This document shows, piece by piece, positions 6,802-15,739 of a stretch of 26,523 bases of DNA; positions within the stretch are counted from its first letter, which is position 1, and each line of letters opens with the position of its first letter. A program made the position numbers and the translations under genes. The stretch is from Thiomicrospira sp. UBA5634 (lineage in GTDB: Bacteria > Pseudomonadota > Gammaproteobacteria > Thiomicrospirales > Thiomicrospiraceae), in the NCBI GenBank assembly GCA_002421475.1, contig DIJW01000130.1, positions 1 through 26,523 of the forward strand, given 5' to 3'. A model generated the notes under the pieces. It was not told the DNA's origin, searched no databases, and worked only from the letters and a program-made list of their open reading frames with translations.

Positions 6802-9726
6802 TTATTTTAATGCTTTGGTTAATTTAAACCTGCCAACTGCTTGCTGCATACGTTGGCCGTTTTGTTTTAAGGTTTCAGTATTGGCAGTGGTTTCTTCAAC
6901 CAATGCAGCATTTTGTTGCGTTGTGCTGTCGATGCTGCTAATCGCAATATTCACTTGATTAATGCCATGCGACTGGTCTTGCGCGGATGTTGCAATACCT
7001 TCTACCAATTGGCTGACCGAGTCAATTCCAGAATTGATTTCGTCTAATGCCAAACCCGATGCCTGTACCAATTCCGAACCACTGGTGATTTGTGCTGTAG
7101 TATGGTTAATCAGTTGTTTAATATCGTTGGCGGCGGCGGCCGATTTTTGCGCCAAACTACGCACCTCACTCGCCACAACCGCAAACCCGCGGCCATGATC
7201 TCCCGCACGCGCTGCTTCAACCGCCGCATTCAGTGCCAATAGATTGGTTTGAAATGCAATCGAGTCAATTAAACCAACAATGTCACCAATTTTTTGACTG
7301 GCTTCACGAATCCCTTGCATCGCGCCGATGGTCTGCTGCATCACTTGCACGCCATTTTGCGCTTTGGTTTTTAACTGCACCGACAGTTCGCTGGCTTCAT
7401 TGGCATTGGCCGCTGCTTGTTGTACCGAACTGGTCATCTCCTCCATACTGGCAGCCGTTTCTTCCAAAGATGCCGCTTGTTGTTGCGTGCGTTCATTTAA
7501 ACTTTGGATGCCTTCATCTACTTCGGTTGAAACATGCCCAACCTCTTGCGTGGCGCGTTGAATTTCTTGCATGGTGTCACCCAACGCACTCACCGCTTGA
7601 TTAACCGCTTGACGCAAGATTTCCAATTCCCCGCCCAACTGTGTATTGGCCTGCACGGTTAAATCACCTGCTGCCAAACCTGTCGCCACTTGATTAATCT
7701 CTGTAATCGCACCTTCTAAAGCCGATAACGAGCGATTCATATTATCAGCTAAATTTTTAAAGCTGCCTTTAAGTTCTAGATTGATACGTTCTTTAAAATG
7801 ACCTTGCGCTAATTTCGTCATCACTTGCTCCATGGATTGCATCGCTTGATCCATGGTAGCTAACGTACCATTGACGGAGTCTCTTAAATTTTCCGGGACA
7901 CGTTGATCCATGCGCACCGTGAAATCACCATTCGACAAACCGGCCATCACTTCGTTTAAGGCCTGCATGGTTTTTTCGACACTATCGGCGGCATTGTTTA
8001 CCCCTTGTTTGAGGGTATCCATGTCACCGACTAACGGATCCACGACGCGATGATTAAACTCACCAATCGCGATTTGCTCCATCACCTCGCTCACCGAAAA
8101 TACCGAGCGCTCCATATTACCGATCATATTATCGAACGCATTGGCTACATCAGTCAGCTCATCGCCGGTATCTTTTAGCCGAACGCGATCAGACAGTTGG
8201 CCGGACTCAATGATTTCGCCAACCACCCGATTGATTTGACGCAACGTACCGACAACTGACTTGAACACTTCATAACCGATATACAACGACAAAAAGATCG
8301 CTAAAAATACAGACACTAAAGTCCAGAAAAACACTTGCGTTTTATGTTGTGCCTTGGCGGAGGTCATCACTAAAATGTCACCATTTAACTGCACAACCAG
8401 GTCATTTAATAAGTCGATTTTAGTGGTTTGAACCTCAAACCACTGCGGCGCAGATTGGTTAAACTCGCCGCGTAAATTTTGGCGATACACCACATCACGG
8501 AAGGTTTGCGCACGTTTAAATTCGGCCGAGTTTTGTAACTCGTTAAACGCTGCCACCAGGCCTGGTGGCGCATAATCGCGGAAGGTATTGGCGTAACTAT
8601 CTTGGTTACCCACCAGCGTGACAAATCGTTCGTAAAAACCCTCGCCAAACCGATTGGCCGCAAAGGTATTCGACAATACTGCGCGCTCAATACCGGCAAG
8701 TTCCTTTACTTGCTCGATACTCTGCAACGCATACAAAATTTTGCCGACTTCGGGATCTATCGCAGCACGGCTCATTTGACTGGAAAGTTGAATCAGTAAC
8801 CCTGCCAGCCGACTGTAATTTGCAATTGCATCGGCGGATTTAATACTCAAACTATCAATTTTTGGACGCGCTTGTTGCACAATCACCAACTGTTTAACAA
8901 TATCGCCCATCAAATCTTTCAACTCAGCCGTTACCAGGCCTGGTTGTTCGGTTAATAAATGCTCTAATGCTTGCTGTGTCGTATTAAATGCTTGGCGCTG
9001 TGCCGGTAAGTCATTGGCAAAGTTTTTACCCTGACTGCCCAAATAACCGGCGGACATGCCGCGTTCTTTTTGTACCTCATGGGTTAACTGACTGGCCAAG
9101 CTCAACAATGTCATTTGGTTATTACTTAAATCATAAGCATTTTTGTAATCCATATTTTGTTTGAGTGTCAGTGCACCTAACACCACACCCAATAACAGGA
9201 TCGGCAAAAATGCCATCAGAAACTTATTCGCCACACTCACCTTAATGTGACTGAATAACGACAAACGTTCACGCCATGACATTTTAGTGGACACTAGATG
9301 TCCGCCACATAACTTCATTCGACCGGCTGCAATTTCCCGATAGGCAAATTCGCCATCTTTAATCTGTTCGGTTGTCGCAGCACGTCTTACCGAAATGTAG
9401 CCGGTTATTTTGCCGTTTTCAAAAATCGGTGACGCGTTGGCCACCACCCAATAATGGTCACCATTATGTGCGCGGTTTTTAACAATTGACTGCCAGGGTT
9501 TACCGTGACTTAACGTCAGCCACATATCACTAAATACCTGCGACGGTGTGTCGGGATGTCGCACAATACTGTGCGGTTGACCAATCATTTGCTCATGAGA
9601 GAGGCCGGAAATCGTACAGAAATCCGGACTGGCCGATACAAGAATACCTTGCGTGTCAGTACTGGTACTTAAAATATAATTAGCCGGAATACTGATTTGC
9701 TTACCGGTGACAAAGGATTGAGACAT
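6802..9726 (-). CDS. Methyl-accepting chemotaxis protein: Aer-type PAS, NIT domain, multiple HAMP
   Basis: The protein has 974 residues; ATG 9726 has an AGAGGG site upstream. An Aer-like PAS domain (about 10-125) has IVRHPDTP (54-61), [20 protein letters not shown] and GYISVRR, typical of FAD-binding redox-sensing PAS. After TM1 (about 168-188) a periplasmic domain (about 190-462) has [11 protein letters not shown] (220-230) and a second GIERAVLS (345-352), the signature of the NIT nitrate/nitrite-sensing domain. TM2 is at about 464-485. HAMP (488-540) is followed by several HAMP-like units with recurring GDFTVRM/GHFKERI/GDLTVQA motifs up to about 715. The signalling domain ends the protein, with hairpin tip around [20 protein letters not shown] (823-842). 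There is no CheR-binding pentapeptide at the C-terminus. It combines redox and nitrate/nitrite inputs, in keeping with its NO-related neighbours. Confidence 0.92.
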   Translation of the reverse strand: MSQSFVTGKQISIPANYILSTSTDTQGILVSASPDFCTISGLSHEQMIGQPHSIVRHPDTPSQVFSDMWLTLSHGKPWQSIVKNRAHNGDHYWVVANASPIFENGKITGYISVRRAATTEQIKDGEFAYREIAAGRMKLCGGHLVSTKMSWRERLSLFSHIKVSVANKFLMAFLPILLLGVVLGALTLKQNMDYKNAYDLSNNQMTLLSLASQLTHEVQKERGMSAGYLGSQGKNFANDLPAQRQAFNTTQQALEHLLTEQPGLVTAELKDLMGDIVKQLVIVQQARPKIDSLSIKSADAIANYSRLAGLLIQLSSQMSRAAIDPEVGKILYALQSIEQVKELAGIERAVLSNTFAANRFGEGFYERFVTLVGNQDSYANTFRDYAPPGLVAAFNELQNSAEFKRAQTFRDVVYRQNLRGEFNQSAPQWFEVQTTKIDLLNDLVVQLNGDILVMTSAKAQHKTQVFFWTLVSVFLAIFLSLYIGYEVFKSVVGTLRQINRVVGEIIESGQLSDRVRLKDTGDELTDVANAFDNMIGNMERSVFSVSEVMEQIAIGEFNHRVVDPLVGDMDTLKQGVNNAADSVEKTMQALNEVMAGLSNGDFTVRMDQRVPENLRDSVNGTLATMDQAMQSMEQVMTKLAQGHFKERINLELKGSFKNLADNMNRSLSALEGAITEINQVATGLAAGDLTVQANTQLGGELEILRQAVNQAVSALGDTMQEIQRATQEVGHVSTEVDEGIQSLNERTQQQAASLEETAASMEEMTSSVQQAAANANEASELSVQLKTKAQNGVQVMQQTIGAMQGIREASQKIGDIVGLIDSIAFQTNLLALNAAVEAARAGDHGRGFAVVASEVRSLAQKSAAAANDIKQLINHTTAQITSGSELVQASGLALDEINSGIDSVSQLVEGIATSAQDQSHGINQVNIAISSIDSTTQQNAALVEETTANTETLKQNGQRMQQAVGRFKLTKALK
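8552..8569. repeat. CCAGGCCTGG palindrome copy 6 (18 bp)
   Basis: This is a perfect 18-bp palindrome, GCCACCAGGCCTGGTGGC, within the periplasmic-domain part of the chemoreceptor gene. It is read as Pro-Gly-Leu. Confidence 0.9.
8933..8944. repeat. CCAGGCCTGG palindrome copy 7 (12 bp)
   Basis: This is a perfect ACCAGGCCTGGT within the chemoreceptor gene, read as Pro-Gly-Leu. It lies about 370 bases from copy 6. Confidence 0.88.
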
Positions 9727-9825
9727 TTTTATCCCTCTTAAAACGATTAAATTGAACTTGCGGGGGATTGTAGCGCCTTCTTAATCTCGAGACCTAGCCG
9801 ACCAGACCAAAAGAATTTAATGCCT

Positions 9826-11250
9826 TCACAAGTAATAATCCAAGCTCACAAAAAAACGATCATTGTTTTTTAACGCTTGCCACAAGGGATGATCACCACC
9901 GTGATAATCAATATAACCGAGGGTCAAATTGATATGATCATTGAGATCATAGTCCAACCACAGACGCTGAAAACCGCCCAGTTCCGCTTGTTCACCGAGT
10001 AAAGAAGCTAAATAACTGACAGTTGCTCGATCCCGATCAAAGCTATAACTGATGCGCGCCGCGGTTTGCCAATTATGTTCCATTACCGCATCAGGTAAAT
10101 TGGCCATCTGGGGCTCATAGTTTTGAATATAACGATCTGCCACTTCAAGTGAGAAGGTCCAATCGGGAACAGACAAGTAGTCATAACCGATTAACCAGTC
10201 GAGTCTGGTTTTTGATTGCGTTGTGGTGTTGTATTGCAAATCTGACAGCTGCGCGATTTCGGTTTTGATCAATCCACCGCCCAAACTAAAATTAGCCGCC
10301 GCGCCGAGCATATTAATCAAGCCATATTCTCGGGCGGTTTTATCGGCATTAAAAACCCATCGACTGTCTTGTACGCGTGCGGCGTACAAAGACACATCCC
10401 AACCACTAAAACGCGCTTCTGCCGAAGCCGCCAAGGTCGTATCAAACTGCGATTGTTGACTATCCACTTTTGGAAATTCAAATCCCGGCGGAAAAGGAAA
10501 AATCGAAACCGGTAAAAATTCACCGTTTATCGCCGGCTCTTTGGGTGGCCGTTGTTCATGCAACGCTAATAATGAAAACGCCCAATCTGATTCATAACGC
10601 GTCAGCTTGGTCGCCAGGATCGGCAAACGTAAGTCTTCAATATCCACCAGGCCTGGTTGTCGGTTATCCAGCGGGTTAATAACATCGGTGATCCGAATGG
10701 AATCGGATTTGCCCCAAACGACAATTTGACGGCCAATTTTAACATCCGTCTGTTCACTGATTGATCCGAGTGCGTAAGCTTCAAACAACTCCAGCTCTGA
10801 CTCTTGTGTTTTTAACACATCCGCCGGGTAGTTATCTCGACCGTTGAATTGATACACGCCATCATAAAATCCATTAACGCCCAACTTCGCTTTCCAGTTT
10901 TTTGTTAACTCAATATCGGCTTCAATGCGGGTTTTAAACTGTAGCTGTTGTAATCCGCGCCAATCAGTTGCGCCCGATGCCGGCGCGTTATGCGCGGTGG
11001 TCAGCTGACTATTGAGTCCGAACATACTGCGTAATTGCACTTTGCTCGGGCTGGCGGCGATAACCGTTTGCGCCACTTCAGACGGTGCCGAATCAAATCC
11101 TGTTAAGGCTTCATCTAAATCAGTCGATGCGGGTTTATTGTCAAATCCCCCCAAGGCATCATCCAGTTCATTGTTGGCCCATATCGAGTTCGATCCGAGC
11201 ATCAGCGCCAGTGTTAAACCAGCACGGGTCACTAGGTGTTTACGACTCAT
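9826..11250 (-). CDS. DUF1302-like outer-membrane beta-barrel protein
   Basis: The 474-residue protein has a signal peptide (residues 1-25, ending SIWA). After an N-terminal linker, residues from about 70 onward alternate in beta-barrel fashion (FKTRIEADIELTKNWKAKLGVNGFYDG, IGRQIVVWGKSDSIRITDVINPLD) and end in the aromatic FFVSLDYYL expected for outer-membrane insertion. The GRQIVVWGKSD...NPLD block fits DUF1302-type porins that accompany RND transporters and LolA-like proteins. The linker holds two copies of an acidic motif, ELDDALGGFD (28-37) and DLDEALTGFD (44-53). It is the last gene of the five-gene operon, two bases after the LolA-like gene. Its substrate is unknown; a lipid or hydrophobic cargo is plausible from the partners. 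Confidence 0.8.
   Translation of the reverse strand: MSRKHLVTRAGLTLALMLGSNSIWANNELDDALGGFDNKPASTDLDEALTGFDSAPSEVAQTVIAASPSKVQLRSMFGLNSQLTTAHNAPASGATDWRGLQQLQFKTRIEADIELTKNWKAKLGVNGFYDGVYQFNGRDNYPADVLKTQESELELFEAYALGSISEQTDVKIGRQIVVWGKSDSIRITDVINPLDNRQPGLVDIEDLRLPILATKLTRYESDWAFSLLALHEQRPPKEPAINGEFLPVSIFPFPPGFEFPKVDSQQSQFDTTLAASAEARFSGWDVSLYAARVQDSRWVFNADKTAREYGLINMLGAAANFSLGGGLIKTEIAQLSDLQYNTTTQSKTRLDWLIGYDYLSVPDWTFSLEVADRYIQNYEPQMANLPDAVMEHNWQTAARISYSFDRDRATVSYLASLLGEQAELGGFQRLWLDYDLNDHINLTLGYIDYHGGDHPLWQALKNNDRFFVSLDYYL
10646..10657. repeat. CCAGGCCTGG palindrome copy 8 (12 bp)
   Basis: This is a perfect ACCAGGCCTGGT within the outer-membrane barrel gene, read as Pro-Gly-Leu in NRQPGLVDIE. 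Confidence 0.88.
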
Positions 11251-11252
11251 GT

Positions 11253-12059
11253 TTATAATCCGCGCTCAATCTGACGCACACTAAAAAAACTGTCATCCAA
11301 GGCTTGATTAAACTTCACCTCATTAAAATGCATCAAGGTAGTGTGAAGCGTGACTTTGTCTTTGGTCGTGCGCATTTCAATTTCGGTGGCAACCCAAATA
11401 CCCTCAATCTGTTCTAACTTTTTTACATCCATATATTTACGTTTGCCGTCTGTTTGAAAATGAATCGCACGGATCACTACAAAATTATCTTGGCGAACAA
11501 ACATATAGGATTTGTCGTAACCGGTTTCACGACGCACTTTTTCGGTTTTCGGCACGGTTTCCATAATCCACACCTTATGGCCGTTCACTTCATCTTCTTT
11601 CGCAATTTTGTAGCTATAATCTTCCAGCGCGCGTGAAGTCATATCGGCATACGAAAAATCTGATCCCATAAAGCTGCTGCTTTTATCGCTACTGACAATC
11701 CGTTTGGTGTTGCGTAATGCCGGTAAATAAAGCCACTGATCGTCATCCTTATTTGAATCGGCATAATCGTAAGTTAAAAACGCCGTATTACGTACATCAC
11801 TCGGCTCTAAAAAGAAAATGACGCTGTGGCTGTCCGCACCAAAGTCTTTTTGAAACTTTTTCATCGAGCGAACACGGGTGTTATTTTGACGATCAATTAA
11901 GGTCATTTGAATCACTGCACTGCCGTTATCGCCATCATCACGTGCATCAACACGTTGTGCTATTTCATCGGCAGTCAATGCAAAAGTCGGTGTCGACATA
12001 AAAACAACGCTGCTGAATATAGCCGCTATCCAAACCGATTGAATGTTCCGTAGGCTCAT
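11253..12059 (-). CDS. LolA-like outer-membrane lipoprotein-sorting family protein
   Basis: The 268-residue protein has a signal peptide (about 1-27, ending FALTA). The mature part has the pattern of the periplasmic LolA-like family (Pfam LolA_like) found with MMPL transporters: SAVIQMTLIDRQNNTRVRSMKKFQKDFG, DDQWLYLPALRNTKRIVSSDKSSSFMGSDFSYADM and KKLEQIEGIWVATEIEM. Such proteins have an unclosed beta-barrel that can hold a lipid or acyl chain. The start codon overlaps the stop of the cytochrome gene by four bases (ATGA), indicating translational coupling. It probably carries cargo between the inner-membrane RND protein and the outer-membrane barrel; that flow is inference. Confidence 0.85.
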   Translation of the reverse strand: MSLRNIQSVWIAAIFSSVVFMSTPTFALTADEIAQRVDARDDGDNGSAVIQMTLIDRQNNTRVRSMKKFQKDFGADSHSVIFFLEPSDVRNTAFLTYDYADSNKDDDQWLYLPALRNTKRIVSSDKSSSFMGSDFSYADMTSRALEDYSYKIAKEDEVNGHKVWIMETVPKTEKVRRETGYDKSYMFVRQDNFVVIRAIHFQTDGKRKYMDVKKLEQIEGIWVATEIEMRTTKDKVTLHTTLMHFNEVKFNQALDDSFFSVRQIERGL

Positions 12060-12496
12060 TTTTCTTCCCTCACTTTAATTTGATATACCGCATGACAGGC
12101 GACACAACTGGTTTGTAACTCCGCCAATCGTTGCAAAATGACTTTTTGATCACCCAATCCGGACGCTTCGTCGGCAATATCTTCAAAACCCAAGTGTGCT
12201 TGTGGCCCAAGCTGAGTAAAGCCGGTCGGCAATTTTTCAGTTAAACTCTGCGGCGTTTCTTTCATTAACTTTACCCCCATCGGCCGTGCGACCGATTCAA
12301 CTCGGGCCATATCCTCCACGAGCGTGGCGACCAATATTTGTTGGCTGGTGCTTAAAAATTTACGCATCTCTTCCATTAACGCGCTGCGTTCTGCTGCACT
12401 TAGCCAAATAATTTCACGTGAGTCAGTCGCTTGAACCTGAGTCAAACCGGACAAACTGATTAACGCGGCAGCGATCATTGTTAAAGGTCTTTTCAT
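12056..12496 (-). CDS. Small periplasmic c-type cytochrome (cytochrome c'/c-556-like)
   Basis: The 146-residue protein has a signal peptide (about 1-23) and a helical mature part with a single haem-attachment motif CVACH (131-135) close to the C-terminus. This is the layout of class II cytochromes (c' and c-556), which are four-helix bundles. The first helix (SALMEEMRKFLSTSQQILVATL) offers methionines M41 and M44 as possible sixth ligands, which would favour a c-556 type. Without one it would be a c'-type able to bind NO. An AGGAGAG site precedes the ATG. A cytochrome inside an RND/LolA-like/porin operon is unexpected, although coupling to the LolA-like gene is clear from the overlap. Confidence 0.8.
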   Translation of the reverse strand: MKRPLTMIAAALISLSGLTQVQATDSREIIWLSAAERSALMEEMRKFLSTSQQILVATLVEDMARVESVARPMGVKLMKETPQSLTEKLPTGFTQLGPQAHLGFEDIADEASGLGDQKVILQRLAELQTSCVACHAVYQIKVREEK

Positions 12497-12513
12497 ATTG
12501 CTCTCCTGATCTT

Positions 12514-14973
12514 TTACTGATTTTTCGGATCAGATGATTTTGATACGGCATTATCGGGATAGGTCAGTGCCATTAAAGCCGGGGCTAAAAGGAATACTGC
12601 TAACAACGCCACCGCAAATGCGACCGCCGTTAACAAACCGAATAAAAACAAGTTGTTCATGCTGGCTAACATATACAACATAAATCCAATCACCAGCACC
12701 ACGGTGGTAATCATCATCGCGCGCCCGGTGGTGGTCAGCGTCATCTCAACCGCCTGACGAGTGGAATAACCTTGCAAATGATAACGACGGAAGTTGTGCA
12801 TAAAATGCACAATATCATCGACCGCAATGCCCAATACAATCGCGCCAATTAGCATTGTGAACAAATCCAATGGCCAATCAAATATCACCATCACGCCCAG
12901 TACAAACAACACCGGCAAGCTGTTCGGAATCATCGCCAGTAAGCCAAGTTTAATGCTTGAAAGTAATAAAATTAGCATGAGACCGATCACCACAAATGCA
13001 ATCATATAACTGAGGCCGGCACTCTGAATGGCGGCAGAAGTCGTTTCTAGCAACAGATTAACCATGCCAGTGGTGGTGATTTGCACTGAGTCGTCAAAGT
13101 TTTGTTGCAATAACTTCGCGGTGTCCTCTAGCAGTTGGTGATATTCAAATGCATCAATCCAAGGCGCTTTGATCGTGATTCGCGCCATAGACAACTGGCT
13201 ATCCACAAAGTCTTGCAGATCATCCGAACCGGAGTTTTCGAACAACAAGATTTCCTGCGCCACCAACTCCGCGTTGTCCGGCAGTTGATGGTGTTGCGGG
13301 TTGTTATTATTTAACGCTTGGTGAATCTCTTTAATCACATCAACTACACTGACCGCTTTGCCTACAAAATAGTCCAGTTGTTGGATAGCCTCCAGTTGTG
13401 CCGTGGTTTTTTCAATCGCCTGTAATAATGGTATGTCGTACAAACCATTTGGCCGACCGGTATCAATGATCAGTTCTAGCGATATTGAACCGCGCATTTC
13501 ATGATCAATCGTTTCGGTAGCGATGCGGGTTGGGTGGTTTTCCGGGAACCACTCTAACGGATTATGGGAATAACCAATTTTGGTCGCCACGGCGATGGAA
13601 CCAAGCATTAACACTAACGAAACCGCGACAATCTTTTTGGCGTGATCTTGAGAGAAATCGGCAATCTGTTTAAGCCATTTATCCATCGTATCGTGGTGGT
13701 CATCTTCACGCACACAGCATTTTTGCTTGATCTTTAACACCATCAGCATGGCCGGCAAAAATACCAAGGTAAAGACTAATGCAATCATCACACCGGCAAA
13801 AGCGAACAAGCCTAAATCCGAAACCGGCGCGACCGTTGAAGGCACAAACGATGCCATCCCGGCGGCGGTGGTTAACGAGGTCATAATAATCGCTAGACCT
13901 GAATGTTGCAGGGTATACTCCAATGCCTGTGCTTTATCGCCGGTTTGATCAAACTTTTTATAGAAAATAGCCAATACATGAATAGACGCACCCACGCCCA
14001 CCGCCAGTAAAAACGAGGGTAAGACTTGCGTCATCACTTTAACGGGTGTGCCGGTTAAAGCCATTAAACCCATGGTACTCACGACCGCTAAAAAAACCGT
14101 CAACAATGGCAACAGCACACCGGAAACACGGCGGAACAATAACGCTAAAACCAGCGCTATCGCCACAATAATCATCGCGATAAATTTGCGCATATCGCCC
14201 ATAATCGAACTTTTTAGGAACGCGGTGACGGAGGGTGATCCGGCGACATAAATTTCAAATCCCGGTTGATTAAATTCGGCCACGATTTCAGCGACTTTTT
14301 TGACCATTTCGCTATTTTCTCGGTCGGTAATAAATTCGCGCGTTTGTTTTTTGCTTGTCTCAACCGGTGTATCAAAACCGGATAATTCATCCTCCAGAAT
14401 ATCGGCATCACTCACCAATTCAGCTTGTCCTAAACTGCTGTAAGTATTTGACTCGAGCACGATCACCGCAAAATCAGCGGTTGAATTAAGCAAAATATTG
14501 CGATACATCGGGTTATTTAAGGCTAACTGCTTTAATTGATCCGCATGTTGCTGGGTTTGCGGCCAATTCAGCATCAGGTCGTCAACCAACAATTTATCCA
14601 TTTCACCGACCGTGTTACGGGCATTAATGAGTGAGTTAATGTCGTATAAATAGGGCACTTCCTCAACCAATCGTTGATGCAAAATCTGCATTTTTTCCAG
14701 GTTCGACAGTTTAAAAATGTCATCCGTTTTGATCGCTACCACGATTTTCTCGTCACGACCAAATTGGTCTCGGAATTGATCGTATACAATGCGAGCCGGA
14801 TCATTTTCATGCAAAAACCCTTCGGTTGAAGTATCTACCGTCGTTTTGGGTAAGTTCAGTGCCAAAGCCAACACAAACAACAAACTTAACGCTATAAAAC
14901 GTTTGGGCGCACGTGCGATCAATGCCCCCAAGCGTCCGAGTTTCGCTTCCATTTTTAATGTCAAACTGCGCAT
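12514..14973 (-). CDS. RND-superfamily MMPL/HpnN-like inner-membrane transporter
   Basis: The 819-residue protein has the RND duplicated plan. TM1 (about 26-44) precedes a large periplasmic loop (45-262), five TM helices (263-415), a cytoplasmic link, TM7 (446-466), a second loop (467-650) and the last TM group (651-805). Both halves have sterol-sensing-like blocks: GVGASIHVLAIFYKKF (326-341) and GIAVDDIVHFMHNFRRY (715-731). The second half keeps the paired Asp719-Asp720 associated with proton coupling, while the first half has Ala-Ser there. AGGGGA precedes the ATG, nine bases after the TetR stop. The loop contains ILEDELSGFDTPV (192-204), resembling the acidic motif of the barrel protein of this operon. 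MMPL/HpnN relatives move lipids or hopanoids; the cargo here is unknown. Confidence 0.88.
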   Translation of the reverse strand: MRSLTLKMEAKLGRLGALIARAPKRFIALSLLFVLALALNLPKTTVDTSTEGFLHENDPARIVYDQFRDQFGRDEKIVVAIKTDDIFKLSNLEKMQILHQRLVEEVPYLYDINSLINARNTVGEMDKLLVDDLMLNWPQTQQHADQLKQLALNNPMYRNILLNSTADFAVIVLESNTYSSLGQAELVSDADILEDELSGFDTPVETSKKQTREFITDRENSEMVKKVAEIVAEFNQPGFEIYVAGSPSVTAFLKSSIMGDMRKFIAMIIVAIALVLALLFRRVSGVLLPLLTVFLAVVSTMGLMALTGTPVKVMTQVLPSFLLAVGVGASIHVLAIFYKKFDQTGDKAQALEYTLQHSGLAIIMTSLTTAAGMASFVPSTVAPVSDLGLFAFAGVMIALVFTLVFLPAMLMVLKIKQKCCVREDDHHDTMDKWLKQIADFSQDHAKKIVAVSLVLMLGSIAVATKIGYSHNPLEWFPENHPTRIATETIDHEMRGSISLELIIDTGRPNGLYDIPLLQAIEKTTAQLEAIQQLDYFVGKAVSVVDVIKEIHQALNNNNPQHHQLPDNAELVAQEILLFENSGSDDLQDFVDSQLSMARITIKAPWIDAFEYHQLLEDTAKLLQQNFDDSVQITTTGMVNLLLETTSAAIQSAGLSYMIAFVVIGLMLILLLSSIKLGLLAMIPNSLPVLFVLGVMVIFDWPLDLFTMLIGAIVLGIAVDDIVHFMHNFRRYHLQGYSTRQAVEMTLTTTGRAMMITTVVLVIGFMLYMLASMNNLFLFGLLTAVAFAVALLAVFLLAPALMALTYPDNAVSKSSDPKNQ

Positions 14974-14982
14974 CGTGTTCCC

Positions 14983-15600
14983 CTAGTTATTCAATAAAGC
15001 GTGATAAATTAATTCAGATACATGGCCGATTGCTTCATCCAAGGTCGGATCCATTTTGGTTTCGGTTTGAATTGCCAAACGCATTGGCTCACTGGTGATG
15101 TGAAAACTTAAACTGCCAATAATCATAAAGTGGGTCATCAGCGGATCAACCGTTCGAAACAGTCCTAACTGCTCACCTTGCTTTAAAATCGCTTTCAAGG
15201 TTTGCAGTAAACGTTGCATTTGTTGTCTGGCGGGAATTGGCATGTTTTTTCCGGCCGCGGCAATTTCCCGCATCAACGTAGCCGGCATTTGTTTATGTTG
15301 ATACGCGCCTTTGGCAAATTCGTAAATAAAGGTTTTGAGTTTTTGCTCCGCTGAATCCGCCTTGTCTACCTGTGAAATAACCTGATCGGCAACCTGTTTA
15401 AACAAGTGGGTCATACAAACTTCGTACAACATAGCTTTGTCATTAAAGTGATAATAAATACTGGCTTTATTGACACCGCAACGGTCAGCCAACTCGTCCA
15501 TAATCGTGCCGTCAAAACCTTTTTCAGCAAACAGATCCGTGGCGCAGTGCAAAATTTTCAATGCGGTTTTGCCGTATTTTTTCTCAGTTATAGCATTCAA
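14983..15600 (-). CDS. TetR-family transcriptional regulator
   Basis: The 205-residue protein has a TetR helix-turn-helix at about 14-60 (ALKILHCATDLFAEKGFDGTIMDELADRCGVNKASIYYHFNDKAMLY). The C-terminal ligand-binding part is helical and without membrane segments. The start is TTG 15600: AGAGG lies eight bases upstream, and the only nearby ATG (15605) is out of frame and stops after six codons. It is the first gene of the operon with the RND, cytochrome, LolA-like and porin genes (9-base gap to the next). A 31-bp inverted repeat sits over its promoter, so autoregulation and operon control are likely. The ligand is unknown. Confidence 0.88.
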   Translation of the reverse strand: MNAITEKKYGKTALKILHCATDLFAEKGFDGTIMDELADRCGVNKASIYYHFNDKAMLYEVCMTHLFKQVADQVISQVDKADSAEQKLKTFIYEFAKGAYQHKQMPATLMREIAAAGKNMPIPARQQMQRLLQTLKAILKQGEQLGLFRTVDPLMTHFMIIGSLSFHITSEPMRLAIQTETKMDPTLDEAIGHVSELIYHALLNN

Positions 15601-15619
15601 TCATCGTACCTCTGTAATT

Positions 15620-15650
15620 TGTAACTAAATAGTTTAACTATTTAGTTACA
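15620..15650. promoter_or_regulatory. 31-bp perfect inverted repeat, probable TetR operator
   Basis: Arms TGTAACTAAATAGTT (15620-15634) and AACTATTTAGTTACA (15636-15650) are perfectly complementary around a single T. On the minus strand it overlaps the -10 and spacer of a likely promoter: TTGTCA 15658-15653, a 16-base gap, TAAACT 15636-15631. It lies between the divergent TetR operon and nnrS, so binding could also affect nnrS. Confidence 0.85.
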
Positions 15651-15739
15651 TTTGACAAGTTATTCGGTTAAAAATTTTGTATCATGTGCGCTCAACTAAA
15701 ATAAAGTGCAACTGGGTAGCTATTATTGGAGACAAGGTT

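Noticed and set aside
6962..7604. ORFs antisense to the chemoreceptor signalling domain
   Set aside because: They are mirror frames of the highly conserved MCP hairpin with no ribosome sites; likewise the frames opposite the second receptor.
9767..9820. FliA (sigma-28) promoter upstream of the first chemoreceptor
   Set aside because: TAAA and a GCCGATAA-like box can be aligned only with about half the bases matching; TACAAT at 9772-9767 also lacks a good -35.
15652..15685. Sigma-70 promoter of nnrS (TTGACA ... TATCAT)
   Set aside because: Both boxes are good, but the gap is 22 bases, too long for a standard promoter.
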